Origin: Paraburkholderia sp.
Lineage (GTDB): Bacteria > Pseudomonadota > Gammaproteobacteria > Burkholderiales > Burkholderiaceae
Direction: 5' to 3'
Assembly: GCA_004322045.1 (NCBI GenBank)
Contig: SCRN01000018.1
Span: 150,741 to 214,740 of the forward strand
Length of the DNA stretch: 64,000 nt
Position 1 is the first letter of the stretch; the number at the start of each line of letters is the position of its first letter. The notes below the pieces were generated by a model that searched no databases, was not told the origin of the DNA, and saw nothing but the letters and a program-made list of their open reading frames with translations. The position numbers and the translations under genes are program-made. Below, piece by piece: positions 53,214 through 62,622 of this stretch.

Positions 53214-54026
53214 TTAGAACGACGGCACCATGGCGCCTTTGAACTGCGTGTTGATGAAATCGCGCACCTGCTGCGAGTGGTAAGCGGCCACGAGCTTTTT
53301 CACCCAAGGTTTGTCTTTGTCCTGCGCACGCACCGCAATCAAATTCGCGTATGGGCTATGCACGTCCTCGCGCGCAATCGCATCCTTCGTTGGCTGCAGC
53401 CCCGCGGCCAGCGCATAGTTCGTGTTGATCACAGCCGCATCCACGTCGGCCAGCGAGCGCGGCAGTTGCGCAGCGTCGAGTTCGAGCAGCTTGAGCTTTT
53501 TCGGATTGTCGGCGATATCGAGCGTCGTCGCATTGTTGCCGTTCGTGCCGGCGCCCGGCTTCAGCTTGATCAGTCCCTGCGTCTGCAACAGCAGCAGTGC
53601 ACGGTTTTCGTTCGAAGGGTCATTGGGCAATGCGACCTTCGCGCCTGGCTGAAGGTCCTTCACAGCTTTGAGCTTCTTCGAGTAGATGCCGATCGGAGAA
53701 ATATAGGTGAGCCCGGCGGTGACGATCTTGTAGCCGCGCTGTTTCACTTGGCTGTCGAGATAGGGCTGATGCTGAAAGGCGTTCGCATCGAGGTCGCCCG
53801 CGTCGAGCGCGGCGTTCGGCTGCACGTAGTCGTTGAAGGTGACGATCTTGACGTCGAGCCCTTCGCTCTTGGCGACTTTCTGAACGACTGCCCATGTCTG
53901 CTCATCGGGACCGGCAATCGTGCCGACCTTGATGACTTGATTCTCCGCGTGTGCGGCGGAAGCAAAAATGAATGCGGTGGTAGCAGCGACCGACGAGAGG
54001 AGCTTCAGAAGCGTTTTGCGTTGCAT
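53214..54026 (-). CDS. MetQ/NlpA-family substrate-binding protein
   Basis: 270 residues. NlpA family features: IKVGTIAGPDEQTWAVVQKVA near residues 32-52, FNDYVQPNAALDAGDLDANAFQHQPYLD, and the C-terminal QFKGAMVPSF. The family binds D/L-methionine for an ABC importer. The signal peptide (1-27, ending AHA) has no lipobox Cys, so this protein should be soluble in the periplasm rather than a lipoprotein like E. coli MetQ. No metN or metI lies next to it in the window, so its transporter must be elsewhere. Confidence 0.9.
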   Translation of the reverse strand: MQRKTLLKLLSSVAATTAFIFASAAHAENQVIKVGTIAGPDEQTWAVVQKVAKSEGLDVKIVTFNDYVQPNAALDAGDLDANAFQHQPYLDSQVKQRGYKIVTAGLTYISPIGIYSKKLKAVKDLQPGAKVALPNDPSNENRALLLLQTQGLIKLKPGAGTNGNNATTLDIADNPKKLKLLELDAAQLPRSLADVDAAVINTNYALAAGLQPTKDAIAREDVHSPYANLIAVRAQDKDKPWVKKLVAAYHSQQVRDFINTQFKGAMVPSF

Positions 54027-54183
54027 GGATACTCGCTTTCTTTATTGGAGAGGGAGGAAGACCATGCGATGGTGTCATAGCACCGATGCGAAGGGAAATA
54101 CGTTGAACTCATATCGATATGCCCCGAATCGGCGCGTGGCCGATCGGATCGATTAGGACAACGAACTAACGGGAGCGCCAGGC

Positions 54184-54798
54184 TCAGTCGAGCAGCAGCT
54201 TCAGATCGTGGACCCAAGGCTGCGCGCCTTGCCCATCCCGAACGAACAAGCGCAGCTTGCCCGAAGGGTCGAACACGTAGCTCGCTGCCGTGTGATTCAT
54301 CGTGTAGCTGTCAGGTGTCTTGCCCGGCACCTTTGCGTAGTAGACGCGGAAGTCCTTCGCGACTTTCGCGAGTTGCGCGTCGCTCGGCCGCAGGCCCACG
54401 AACGCGGGGTTGAATGCTTGCACGTACTGCGAGAGCACCGGCGGCGTATCGCGCTCGGGATCGACGGTGACGAAGAGGACCTGCACGCGCTTCGCATCGT
54501 CCGGCCCAAGCTGTTGTAGCGCTTGGGTGAGCTCGGCCATCGTGGTCGGACAGACGTCGGGGCAGTGCGTGTAGCCGAAGAACAGGACGACCGCCTTGTT
54601 CTTGTAATCGGCGAGCGAACGCATGTTGCCGCTCGTATCGGGCAGCGAAAAATCGGAGCCGAACTGGGTATTGCCCGTCAGATCGAGATTCTGAAACGCC
54701 GGCTTGCTCTTGCCGCAGCCGGCAACGACGAGCGCCGCGCCGACGAGGCATGCGGCAACGAACATGCGCGCGATACGCGCAAGCGAAAAGTGGCTCAT
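54184..54798 (-). CDS. SCO family copper chaperone lipoprotein
   Basis: 204 residues. Lipobox VVAGC (Cys28), then a thioredoxin-like domain with CPDVC (Cys79, Cys83) and His169 in NHTAASYVFD, the copper-binding triad of Sco1/SenC/PrrC. It would deliver or reduce copper for the CuA site of oxidase subunit II. Last gene of the minus-strand assembly cluster, 7 bases after ctaB. Confidence 0.93.
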   Translation of the reverse strand: MSHFSLARIARMFVAACLVGAALVVAGCGKSKPAFQNLDLTGNTQFGSDFSLPDTSGNMRSLADYKNKAVVLFFGYTHCPDVCPTTMAELTQALQQLGPDDAKRVQVLFVTVDPERDTPPVLSQYVQAFNPAFVGLRPSDAQLAKVAKDFRVYYAKVPGKTPDSYTMNHTAASYVFDPSGKLRLFVRDGQGAQPWVHDLKLLLD

Positions 54799-54805
54799 GA
54801 GGAAC

Positions 54806-55711
54806 TCACGCGCCGATCAGAGCGCGTGCGTAGTGATCGACGAGCAGCGCCGCGAACAGCAGCGACAAATAGACGATCGAATAGCGGAAAGTCTTGCGCG
54901 CCAGGGCGTCGGAGTACTCGCGGTAGATCTTCCAGGCGTAAGCGAGGAAGATCGCACCGAGCAGCACGGCGGATACGAGGTAGACGATCCCGCTCATGCC
55001 GGAGACAAAAGGCATCAGCGTGACCGCGAATAGAATCACCGTGTACAGAAAAATGTGCAAGCGCGTGTACTGTTCACCGTGCGTGTTCGGCAGCATCGGC
55101 AAGCCCGCGTTCTCGTAGTCCTTGCGCCGGTAAAGCGCGAGCGCCCAAAAGTGCGGCGGCGTCCAGACGAAGATGATGAGCACGAGGATCCATGCATCGC
55201 CCGGCACCGCCCCCGTGACCGCGGCCCAGCCGAGCGCCGGCGGCATGGCGCCCGAGGCGCCGCCGATGACGATGTTCTGCGGCGTGGCCGGCTTGAGCAA
55301 GAGCGTGTAGACGACGGCATAGCCGACGAACGTCGCGAACGTGAGCCACATCGTCAAAGGATTCGTGAACGTATAGAGCGTCCACATCCCCACTCCGCCG
55401 AGGACGGCGGAGAACAGCAAAATCTGAGGGGTCGTGATCTCGCCGCGCGCCGAAGGGCGCCATGCGGTACGGCGCATCATCGCGTCGATCTTCTGTTCGA
55501 CGAGGCAATTGATCGCAAAGGCGGCGCCCGCCGTCAGCCAAATACCAATCGTGCCGCCGACCAACGCTTTCCACGGCACCATGCCCGGCGTCGACAAAAA
55601 CATGCCGATGACCGCGCAGAAGACGGCAAGCTGCGTCACACGCGGCTTGGTGAGCGCAAGGTACTGGGAAATTCGGGAGCCGGGGTGGCGAGCTAGTGTT
55701 GTGCTTTCCAT
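54806..55711 (-). CDS. ctaB: Protoheme IX farnesyltransferase (heme O synthase)
   Basis: 301 residues from the ATG at 55711. UbiA-type membrane prenyltransferase: the helix-1 region [20 protein letters not shown], the first Asp-rich motif region [19 protein letters not shown] (NxxxDxxxD type) near residues 79-97, and the second segment [23 protein letters not shown]. It converts heme B to heme O. It begins 5 bases after ctaA, so the two are almost certainly co-expressed. Confidence 0.97.
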   Translation of the reverse strand: MESTTLARHPGSRISQYLALTKPRVTQLAVFCAVIGMFLSTPGMVPWKALVGGTIGIWLTAGAAFAINCLVEQKIDAMMRRTAWRPSARGEITTPQILLFSAVLGGVGMWTLYTFTNPLTMWLTFATFVGYAVVYTLLLKPATPQNIVIGGASGAMPPALGWAAVTGAVPGDAWILVLIIFVWTPPHFWALALYRRKDYENAGLPMLPNTHGEQYTRLHIFLYTVILFAVTLMPFVSGMSGIVYLVSAVLLGAIFLAYAWKIYREYSDALARKTFRYSIVYLSLLFAALLVDHYARALIGA

Positions 55712-55715
55712 GGGA

Positions 55716-56840
55716 TCACGCGGGAGCGGCCTCGCGAGGTGGAACGGCGGCGCGGCCAAGTCGGCTGGAAGCGGTTCGGAAGTTTAGCACAACGACGAGC
55801 AGCAGCAGGACCGCGGCCCCGCCGTTGTGCGCTACGGCGATCGGCAACGGCCACTGCAGCACGATGTTCGACAGGCCCGTCGCAAACTGGAGCGCCAGCA
55901 CGATCAGCACGCCCGTCGCCGGTCGGCGCAGCGATTCGAAGCGACGCATCTTCCAGGCCAGCGCAGCCAGATAGGCGAGCACCACGAATGCGAAGGTGCG
56001 ATGCGTCCAATGGATCGCGACGAGGGCGTCTTGCGTAATGACTTCGCCGTCGCCCGTCATCCCGAGCGCACGCCACAAATGAAACCCTTGCGCGAAGTTC
56101 ATGGAAGGCACCCATTGCCCGTTGCAGGTCGGAAAGTCGGTACAGGCGAGCACCGCATAATTCGTGCTCACCCAGCCGCCGAGCGCCAGTTGAACCACGA
56201 GCAGGACGAGCCCGGCTAGCGCGGCGGCACGATAGCGCGCGATTTCCGGCTCGTAGGCGGGCATCGGCGTCAAGCGGGCGGCAAACCAGGCTAGCGCCCC
56301 AAGCAGCGTCAAACCTAACAGCAGATGAGTCGTGACGATCACCGGTTGCAGCTTCAGCGTCACGGTCCATGCGCCGAATGCGCCTTGAACAACGACCAGC
56401 AGCAGCAGCGAGGTGGGCCACCAGGGCGACACCGTCAGCGATTTGCGCTTGATGCGTGCCACCCACGCGCTTGCTGTCTGGGCAATGATGAGCACACCGA
56501 TCGCCATTGCGAAATAGCGATGGATCATCTCGATCCAGGCCTTCATCAGGCTGACCGGCCCGCTCGGCATGGCCGCATGCGCCGCCACGATCTGCGCGTG
56601 CGCAAGAAACGGCGAGGCCGTGCCGTAACAACCGGGCCAATCCGGGCAGCCCAGCCCCGAATCGGTCAGGCGCGTGAAACCGCCGAACATGATCAGATCG
56701 AGCGTAAGAAAAGTCGTGACCCATACGAGCTTGCGAAACTTATCGTCGCTCGTCTTGATCCAGACATAGCTCAGCGGAAGCAACGCGATGCACAGCCCAG
56801 TCGCGGCGAGTTGCAGCAAAAACATCGAAATGACCTCCAA
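55716..56840 (-). CDS. ctaA: Heme A synthase CtaA (COX15 type)
   Basis: 374 residues with eight membrane helices. [21 protein letters not shown] near the N-terminus, [25 protein letters not shown] and [12 protein letters not shown] supply the four heme-ligand His, as in COX15/CtaA. It oxidises heme O to heme A for the aa3-type oxidase. It lies between a SCO-like membrane protein and ctaB. Confidence 0.96.
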   Translation of the reverse strand: MEVISMFLLQLAATGLCIALLPLSYVWIKTSDDKFRKLVWVTTFLTLDLIMFGGFTRLTDSGLGCPDWPGCYGTASPFLAHAQIVAAHAAMPSGPVSLMKAWIEMIHRYFAMAIGVLIIAQTASAWVARIKRKSLTVSPWWPTSLLLLVVVQGAFGAWTVTLKLQPVIVTTHLLLGLTLLGALAWFAARLTPMPAYEPEIARYRAAALAGLVLLVVQLALGGWVSTNYAVLACTDFPTCNGQWVPSMNFAQGFHLWRALGMTGDGEVITQDALVAIHWTHRTFAFVVLAYLAALAWKMRRFESLRRPATGVLIVLALQFATGLSNIVLQWPLPIAVAHNGGAAVLLLLVVVLNFRTASSRLGRAAVPPREAAPA

Positions 56841-56861
56841 CCAATCGGCGCGCCAGCGGCG

Positions 56862-57521
56862 TCAGCCGATACTCGACGAACTCAAGAGCTTGCTGATGTC
56901 GCGCTTGATCTTGCTCGGGTCCGGGTGAGCCGGAAAGCGCATCATCAAATTGCCGTTGGGATCGACGAGATAAATGTGATCGGTATCGCGCGTGCCCGCA
57001 TCGCCCGGGAGCCAAGCCGCCAGCGCCGCGGGATCCGCGATCAACTTGCGCGTGTCGGGATAGGCTTGCTCGATGGCCGGCGGCACGGCGTCGGCGTCCG
57101 TGCGCAGCCAGACCGTGACGATGCGCTCGCGTTCGCCGGCCTGCGTTGCACGAATCTGGCGCATGAAATAAAGCTTGGTCGCGCACGCTTGATCGCACGC
57201 GCTGCGATCGACGCTGATCATGAGCCAGCGCCCGCGCAGCGATGCGAGCGCCATCGGCTTGTTCGCTTCGTCTTTGACGATGAGCGTCTCGGAGATCGGG
57301 CGCTGAGGCTCGATCAGCGTGCCGTAATTGGTGGCGCCGCCCTTCGGCTTGAGCACGTAGTACGTGAGATACGAAGCAATCACGGGGGCGGCGCAAACGA
57401 GCGCAATGAGCAGCACCATCCATCGGCCGCGAGTCCAAGAGCCGCGGTGAGCCGTTGCGCCACTCGCTCGCGCCCCGCTTGCGGGGTCACGCTCGTTCAT
57501 GCGTTCAGATGACTTCGACAA
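56862..57521 (-). CDS. Membrane-anchored SCO-like protein of the heme A cluster
   Basis: 219 residues from a TTG at 57521 that has GAGAGGA 8-14 bases upstream; an ATG at 57500 lacks a ribosome-binding site. One transmembrane helix is at about 35-57. The C-terminal part reads like a thioredoxin fold: RGRWLMISVDRSACDQACATK gives a CxxxC (Cys109, Cys113), and His182 in DTDHIYLVDPNGNL occupies the place of the SCO copper His. It is normally annotated only as a transmembrane or hypothetical protein of the cytochrome oxidase locus. A role in copper or thiol chemistry during oxidase assembly is inferred from these residues and position. Confidence 0.8.
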   Translation of the reverse strand: MSKSSERMNERDPASGARASGATAHRGSWTRGRWMVLLIALVCAAPVIASYLTYYVLKPKGGATNYGTLIEPQRPISETLIVKDEANKPMALASLRGRWLMISVDRSACDQACATKLYFMRQIRATQAGERERIVTVWLRTDADAVPPAIEQAYPDTRKLIADPAALAAWLPGDAGTRDTDHIYLVDPNGNLMMRFPAHPDPSKIKRDISKLLSSSSIG

Positions 57522-57533
57522 CGTAATGTCCTC

Positions 57534-58238
57534 TCAAGATTCTTTTTTCGCGGCGCGCCTGGCGGCGTACAAGCCGAACCCGAAGGCCGCGGCCGCCATG
57601 CCCCACCACTGGAGCATGTAACCGTAATTGCGCTCGACGCCCATCGCAGGCGCGGGCCAGTCGCGCACAAGCCCGTCGTTGTCATCGCTCGTTTGGTCGA
57701 TGACGAACGGCTGCAAAGCGAGCCCCGTCTCGGCCGCGAATGCGGCGACATCGAGGTTCTGCCGAATTTGCTGATGCGGGGCCGAGCCGCCCTCGCCCAG
57801 CTCGAAGGCCCGCGACGCATTCGCGCGCGCAATGCCCTCGATCGTGAGCTCGCCCGGGGGTGTCCGGTACGGTGCGATCGCCGTGCGCACGTCGGCGTTG
57901 CGCGGCAGCCAGCCGCGATTGACGAGCACATAACCGCCGCCCGCCAGTTGCAGCGGCATCACGACGTAAAACCCCGGCCGGTCTTGGTAGGGCCGGTTAT
58001 CGAGATAGACAACGCGCTCCGGCAAGAAGCGCCCGACCGCTCTGACGCGATGATAAACAATCGACGCGACCGGGACGGGCTCGGCGCCGACCGGCTGCGC
58101 CGGCGCATGCTCGTAGCGCTCGATCTGCGCCTGCAGCGCCTCCTTCTGATGCGCGCGGTCACGCTGCCAAAAACCGAGCCGGATCGTCACGGCCATGACG
58201 AGTGCAATGAGCAGGGCGGGGACTAGGCGGATCTTCAT
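57534..58238 (-). CDS. SURF1 family oxidase assembly protein
   Basis: 234 residues from the ATG at 58238 (MKIRLVPALLIALV). Two terminal helices, one near residues 5-22 and one near 205-225 (YGYMLQWWGMAAAAFGFGLY), enclose a periplasmic domain. The SURF1 signatures are present: RLGFWQRDRAHQKEALQ, GFYVVMPLQLAGGGYVLVNRGW, and RNYGYMLQWWGMA. SURF1 (Shy1) helps insert heme a into subunit I. The gene ends 12 bases before the SCO-like gene. Confidence 0.94.
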   Translation of the reverse strand: MKIRLVPALLIALVMAVTIRLGFWQRDRAHQKEALQAQIERYEHAPAQPVGAEPVPVASIVYHRVRAVGRFLPERVVYLDNRPYQDRPGFYVVMPLQLAGGGYVLVNRGWLPRNADVRTAIAPYRTPPGELTIEGIARANASRAFELGEGGSAPHQQIRQNLDVAAFAAETGLALQPFVIDQTSDDNDGLVRDWPAPAMGVERNYGYMLQWWGMAAAAFGFGLYAARRAAKKES

Positions 58239-58397
58239 ACTCGGACCGGGCGCACGGCGCATACCGCATCGATGAAGCTGTGCGCCGGCAGCAAGCCCAC
58301 GAGTCGCGCCGCGTCCTCGCGAGGTGCTCGATCACCTCGCGCGAGTGCGATAATTGCGTCGGTAGTTTTATGTCGATTTCGGATATCGGTTGGTTCC

Positions 58398-58607
58398 ATG
58401 CACATTCTCGTAGCCGTCGCTTTTGCCCTCATCATCGCCAGTATGGTGTCGGCGCTCTATTTCATGATGCACGACCGCGGCAAGACCAAGCGAATGGTCT
58501 GGTCGCTCGCGACCCGCGTCGGGCTCTCCATTTCGCTGTTCCTCTTCCTCTGGCTCGCACATTGGCTCGGCTGGATTCAGTACAGCCAGGTGCCGCTCGG
58601 CCGCTAA
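58398..58607 (+). CDS. DUF2909 twin-transmembrane protein
   Basis: 69 residues from the ATG at 58398 (MHILVAVAFALIIASM). Two hydrophobic helices, about 2-24 and 41-62, are joined by a charged loop (MHDRGKTKRMVWSLATR). This fits the small DUF2909 proteins that recur in cytochrome oxidase loci of beta- and gamma-proteobacteria; the function is unknown. It is the only plus-strand gene in the oxidase locus and is divergent from SURF1. No strong ribosome-binding site is seen. Confidence 0.82.
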   Translation: MHILVAVAFALIIASMVSALYFMMHDRGKTKRMVWSLATRVGLSISLFLFLWLAHWLGWIQYSQVPLGR

Positions 58608-58736
58608 GCGGGGCGATCGCACACCAAGCGATCGCGTCCGAACGCGCCAACGGGCGCTAAGACGCGGCACCATGCGGCCCAGCTGGCCGCGCCTTCCGCC
58701 TCCAATTGCTGCGACATCTTGCCGCAGCCTTCCTGC

Positions 58737-58776
58737 CAAAAACACAAACGCCGCCTCGATCGATTCGAAGGCGGCG
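58737..58776 (-). terminator. Terminator after ctaE
   Basis: On the minus strand CGCCGCCT and AGGCGGCG (plus-strand 58749-58756 and 58769-58776) pair around a 12-base loop, and a T-rich run (GTTTGTGTTTTTGG) follows. It lies 100 bases past the ctaE stop. Confidence 0.75.
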
Positions 58777-58876
58777 CGCACCGGTCAAGGCCCAAGGATT
58801 CGATCGCGACACACCGCGCGTGGGCGATGCGCCGCTAGTACGTCCCATGTACAGCGGGACGAGACTCCCACTTCTG

Positions 58877-59734
58877 CTACAGCCAATAGACGACGATGTA
58901 CAGGCCGAGCCAAACGACGTCAACGAAGTGCCAGTACCACGCGGCACCTTCGAATGCGAAGTGATGATCGGCGGTGAAGTGGCCGCGAATCAAGCGCACG
59001 AGCACGACCGTGAGCATCGTGCCGCCGAGGAACACGTGAAAGCCGTGAAAGCCCGTCAGCAGGAAGAAGGTCGAACCGTACACGCCCGAGGACAAGGTCA
59101 GATTCAACTCGTTGTACGCGTGGACGTACTCGAACGCTTGCAAGAACAGGAAGCACACGCCCAGTGCGACCGTCGCGGCAAGCCAGGCAATGGCCTTGTT
59201 CCGATGGTTGTCGCGCAGCGCGTGGTGCGACACGGTGAGCGTCGCGCCCGAGCTCAGCAGCAATGCCGTGTTGATGGTCGGCACAGGCCACGGCACCATC
59301 GCCTTGAAGTGGCCGGCGAGCGCGGCCGGTCCCTCATTGGGCCAAACGGCCGTGAAGTCGGGCCAAATGAGCTTGTAGTCGAGGCTGCCCAGCTCATGCA
59401 GCGCAATCATCCGCGCGTAGAACAGCGCCCCGAAAAACGCGCCGAAGAACATGACTTCGGAGAAGATGAACCAACTCATGCTCCAGCGGTACGAGGTGTC
59501 GACGCGCTTGCCGTACATGCCGCTTTCCGACTCGGAAATCGCGTCGCCGAACCAGTGCCACAGCACGAAGAGCAGCCACAGCAGGCCTGCGAACATCGTA
59601 TACGGAGCCCAAGGCGTATCGTTGATCCAAAGCGCCAACGACCCGAGCATGACCAAGACGCCGATCGACGCCGTGACCGGGTGTCGAGACGGATTCGGCA
59701 CGAAGTAATACGGGCTCTCGTTTTGACCGCTCAT
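58877..59734 (-). CDS. ctaE: Cytochrome c oxidase subunit III CtaE
   Basis: 285 residues, seven helices, GGAGA before the ATG. The family motifs SWFIFSEVMFFGAFFGALFYAR, FLLTGFHGFHVFLGG and the C-terminal AAWYWHFVDVVWLGLYIVVYW are present. Subunit III supports proton uptake and stability of the oxidase. Last structural gene of the ctaC-ctaD-small-ctaG-DUF2970-ctaE series. Confidence 0.97.
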   Translation of the reverse strand: MSGQNESPYYFVPNPSRHPVTASIGVLVMLGSLALWINDTPWAPYTMFAGLLWLLFVLWHWFGDAISESESGMYGKRVDTSYRWSMSWFIFSEVMFFGAFFGALFYARMIALHELGSLDYKLIWPDFTAVWPNEGPAALAGHFKAMVPWPVPTINTALLLSSGATLTVSHHALRDNHRNKAIAWLAATVALGVCFLFLQAFEYVHAYNELNLTLSSGVYGSTFFLLTGFHGFHVFLGGTMLTVVLVRLIRGHFTADHHFAFEGAAWYWHFVDVVWLGLYIVVYWL

Positions 59735-59830
59735 TGTTGATTCTCCACTTCAGTCCAGTTATGCAGTAACCGGCGGCACGTCTATACCGCGCCGCTTCGC
59801 TTTTTAAATTGCCTCGCCCGGCCCACCCGA

Positions 59831-60025
59831 TCAACTCACGACCGCATGCACGATCGCGATCAGCACGGCGATGAAGACGGCGGCCGCGATCAGGCCCGCC
59901 GCAATCAGATGCAACGGGTTCAGTTGCGTATCCGCCTCGTGATCGGCCCGGCGCCGCACGCCGAAAAACGACCACAGCACCGCTTTCATCGTCTTGGCGA
60001 AGCTGCTCTTGCCGCCTGCGGTCAT
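59831..60025 (-). CDS. DUF2970 small membrane protein
   Basis: 64 residues if started at the ATG at 60025, which has GGAG at good spacing; ATGs at 60037 and 60061 are in frame, the last overlapping ctaG by eight bases. A basic N-terminal segment (FAKTMKAVLWSFFGVRRRAD) is followed by a polar turn and one helix near 41-63. This matches DUF2970, a family of unknown function found in oxidase operons of beta-proteobacteria. It lies between ctaG and ctaE. Confidence 0.82.
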   Translation of the reverse strand: MTAGGKSSFAKTMKAVLWSFFGVRRRADHEADTQLNPLHLIAAGLIAAAVFIAVLIAIVHAVVS

Positions 60026-60053
60026 TGCCGTCTCCATGACATTCTCACTTGCA

Positions 60054-60689
60054 TCAAGCACCGCGCGCGAGCGCGACCGCCTGCAACGCCACCGTGGGCG
60101 GCCGCGTGGCCCCGCCGCTCGCCGTCTTGCCCGCCGGTGCGGCGAGCTCGAAAAACGTGTACGACAGCGTGATCGTCTTCACGTCGCGCGGCAGCTTTGG
60201 ATCGACGTAAAACACGACGGGCATCTCCCGTGACTCATGCGCCGCAAGCGTCTGCTGCGTAAAGCAAAAGCATTCGATCTTCTTGAAGTACTCGCCCGCC
60301 AACTGCGGCGCATAACTCGGAATGGCCTGCGCGCGCACCGCGCGGTTCTGCTCGTTCGTCACGCGATACTTCACGACCGTCACCTGGCCGGGGTGAACGT
60401 CGAGACTGTTACTCTCCGGCGTGAACCCGAGCGGGCCGCGCGCGTTCGCATCGAATTCGATCGAGACCGTGCGCGTCATGTCGACCTGTGTATTCTTCGC
60501 TTCGCCGCTCGTCACGTCTCGCTTGACGAGGTTGTTCACGCCAGTGACCTGGCAGATCGCTCGATAGAGCGGCACGAGCGCAAACCCGAACCCGAACATG
60601 ACCGCGGCCATGACGACCAGCTTCACGAGCATCGACCGGTTGAACGATCTGAACGACCGGTCGGACTCGAGCGGCGTACGCGTCGACAT
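60054..60689 (-). CDS. ctaG: Cytochrome c oxidase copper assembly protein CtaG
   Basis: 211 residues. One N-terminal membrane helix (about 21-43) anchors a periplasmic Cox11 domain. The copper-binding CFCF motif (Cys140, Cys142) lies in KKIECFCFTQQTL. CtaG/Cox11 loads the CuB site of subunit I. It is 30 bases after the 43-residue small protein. Confidence 0.96.
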   Translation of the reverse strand: MSTRTPLESDRSFRSFNRSMLVKLVVMAAVMFGFGFALVPLYRAICQVTGVNNLVKRDVTSGEAKNTQVDMTRTVSIEFDANARGPLGFTPESNSLDVHPGQVTVVKYRVTNEQNRAVRAQAIPSYAPQLAGEYFKKIECFCFTQQTLAAHESREMPVVFYVDPKLPRDVKTITLSYTFFELAAPAGKTASGGATRPPTVALQAVALARGA

Positions 60690-60719
60690 TCTCTTCCTCG
60701 CTACACGTGCAGCTGCGGC

Positions 60720-60851
60720 TCAGTGAGACAGCCACTGCTTCAGAACGGCGCCCAAAAAGAAGACGGCGACGACGACGAGCAAAATCAAGCCGAGCCTCAG
60801 ATTGCCCGCACGCACTTGCGCCGGCGTGCGTCTTTTTTGTGGGTGGTTCAT
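60720..60851 (-). CDS. Small cytochrome oxidase assembly protein (43 aa)
   Basis: Read directly: ATG at 60851 to TGA at 60720. A basic N-terminus (MNHPQKRRTPAQVRAGN) is followed by one helix (about 18-36, LRLGLILLVVVAVFFLG) and a short tail ending KQWLSH. Small proteins of this kind are annotated between ctaD and ctaG in Burkholderiales; the role is unproven. The gap to ctaD (60852-60980) contains a strong inverted repeat, GGCGCCTGC/GCAGGCGCC (60926-60934, 60945-60953). Confidence 0.78.
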   Translation of the reverse strand: MNHPQKRRTPAQVRAGNLRLGLILLVVVAVFFLGAVLKQWLSH

Positions 60852-60980
60852 CGTCTATTTCGTTACCGAGCCGAACGCGGTGAACCGCGCCCGGCTCTGC
60901 TTTCCAGACCGCCGCTAGAGCAGCTGGCGCCTGCGTGCTTCTAGGCAGGCGCCGGCCGGCCAGCGGCGGCGCACATCGAT

Positions 60981-62588
60981 TTACTCGACCGTGGGCGGAT
61001 TCTCGAACGTATGGAACGGAGCCGGGCTCGGCACCGTCCACTCGAGACCCGTCGCACCGTCCCACGGCTTGTCGGCCGCTTTCTCGAGTTCGCCGCTGCC
61101 GCGATAAGCGGGCAGCACGACGGCGAACAGGAAGTAGACCTGCGCCAAACCGAAACCGAACGCGCCGATCGAGACGACCTGGTTCCAGTCCGTGAACTGC
61201 GCCGGGTAATCGGCATAGCGACGCGGCATGCCGGCAAGACCGACGAAATGCATCGGGAAGAAGGCCAGGTTGAAGAAGATCATCGACGCCCAGAAGTGGA
61301 TCTTGCCGCGCGTCTCGTTGTACATCCAGCCCGTCCACTTCGGCGACCAGTAGTACCAGCCCGCAAACAGCGCGAACAGCGATCCGGCCACGAGCACGTA
61401 GTGGAAGTGCGCCACCACGAAATAGGTGCCGTGATATTGGATGTCGAGCGGCGCCATCGCCAGCATCAGGCCCGTGAACCCGCCCATCGTGAACACGAAC
61501 AGGAAGCCGATTGCGAACAGCATAGGCGTTTCGAACGACAGCGAGCCGCGCCACATCGTCGCCATCCAGTTGAACACCTTCACGCCCGTCGGCACCGCGA
61601 TCAGCATCGTCGCGTACATGAAGAACAACTGCCCCGTGACCGGCATGCCGGTCACGAACATGTGGTGCGCCCACACCATGAACGAGAGGATCGCGATCGA
61701 GGCCGTTGCGTACACCATCGAGCTATAGCCGAACAATGCCTTGCGCGAAAACGCCGGAATCACCTGCGACACGATCCCGAACGCCGGCAAGATCATGATG
61801 TAGACCTCGGGGTGCCCAAAGAACCAGAAGATGTGCTGATACATCACCGGGTCGCCGCCGCCGGCCGCGTTGAAGAACGACGTGCCGAAGTGCCGATCGA
61901 ACAGCACCATCGTGATCGCGCCTGCGAGCACCGGCATCACGGCGATCAGCAGATACGCCGTGATGAGCCAGGTCCACACGAACATCGGCATCTTCATGAG
62001 CGTCATGCCCGGCGCGCGCATGTTCAGGATCGTCACGATGATGTTGATCGAGCCCATGATCGACGATGCACCCATGATGTGGACCGCGAAAATCGCGAAG
62101 TCCATGCCGGGGCCCATCTGTGTCGAAAGCGGCGCGTAAAGCGTCCAGCCCGCGGCCGTCGCGCCGCCCGGCGCGAAGAACGAGCCGACGAGCAAGGTTG
62201 CCGCCACCGGCAACAGCCAGAAGCTGAAGTTGTTCATGCGCGCAAACGCCATATCGGCCGCGCCGATCTGCAGCGGGATCATCCAGTTCGCGAAGCCGAC
62301 AAACGCCGGCATGATCGCGCCGAACACCATGATGAGACCGTGCATCGTGGTGAGCTGGTTGAAGAACTCGGGACGCATGATCTGCAGGCCCGGCTCGAAC
62401 AGCTCCGCTCGGATCATCAGCGCCGCGACGCCGCCCGAGAGGAACATCGTGAACGAGAACAGCAGGTACATCGTCCCGATGTCCTTGTGATTGGTGGCGA
62501 ACAGCCACCGGCGCCAGCCATGCGGCGTGGCGTGCGCATGGTCGTCATGGCCATGGCCCGCGGCTACATCGTGTCCGATGCTAGACAT
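60981..62588 (-). CDS. ctaD: Cytochrome c oxidase subunit I CtaD
   Basis: 535 residues, twelve helices. The heme a and a3/CuB environment is intact: TTMHGLIMVFGAIMPAF, WFFGHPEVYIMILPAFG (His-Tyr crosslink region), WAHHMFVTGMP and the HFHYVLVAGS segment with the last His ligands. It reduces O2 to water and pumps protons. GGAGA precedes the ATG, and the gene lies 34 bases after coxB. Confidence 0.98.
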   Translation of the reverse strand: MSSIGHDVAAGHGHDDHAHATPHGWRRWLFATNHKDIGTMYLLFSFTMFLSGGVAALMIRAELFEPGLQIMRPEFFNQLTTMHGLIMVFGAIMPAFVGFANWMIPLQIGAADMAFARMNNFSFWLLPVAATLLVGSFFAPGGATAAGWTLYAPLSTQMGPGMDFAIFAVHIMGASSIMGSINIIVTILNMRAPGMTLMKMPMFVWTWLITAYLLIAVMPVLAGAITMVLFDRHFGTSFFNAAGGGDPVMYQHIFWFFGHPEVYIMILPAFGIVSQVIPAFSRKALFGYSSMVYATASIAILSFMVWAHHMFVTGMPVTGQLFFMYATMLIAVPTGVKVFNWMATMWRGSLSFETPMLFAIGFLFVFTMGGFTGLMLAMAPLDIQYHGTYFVVAHFHYVLVAGSLFALFAGWYYWSPKWTGWMYNETRGKIHFWASMIFFNLAFFPMHFVGLAGMPRRYADYPAQFTDWNQVVSIGAFGFGLAQVYFLFAVVLPAYRGSGELEKAADKPWDGATGLEWTVPSPAPFHTFENPPTVE

Positions 62589-62622
62589 GAGAATCTCCTA
62601 GTGCAAATAGTGCGGCGACACG

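Noticed and set aside
54027..54183. SAM riboswitch upstream of the metQ-like gene
   Set aside because: No conserved SAM-riboswitch core or terminator hairpin could be recognised in this short gap.
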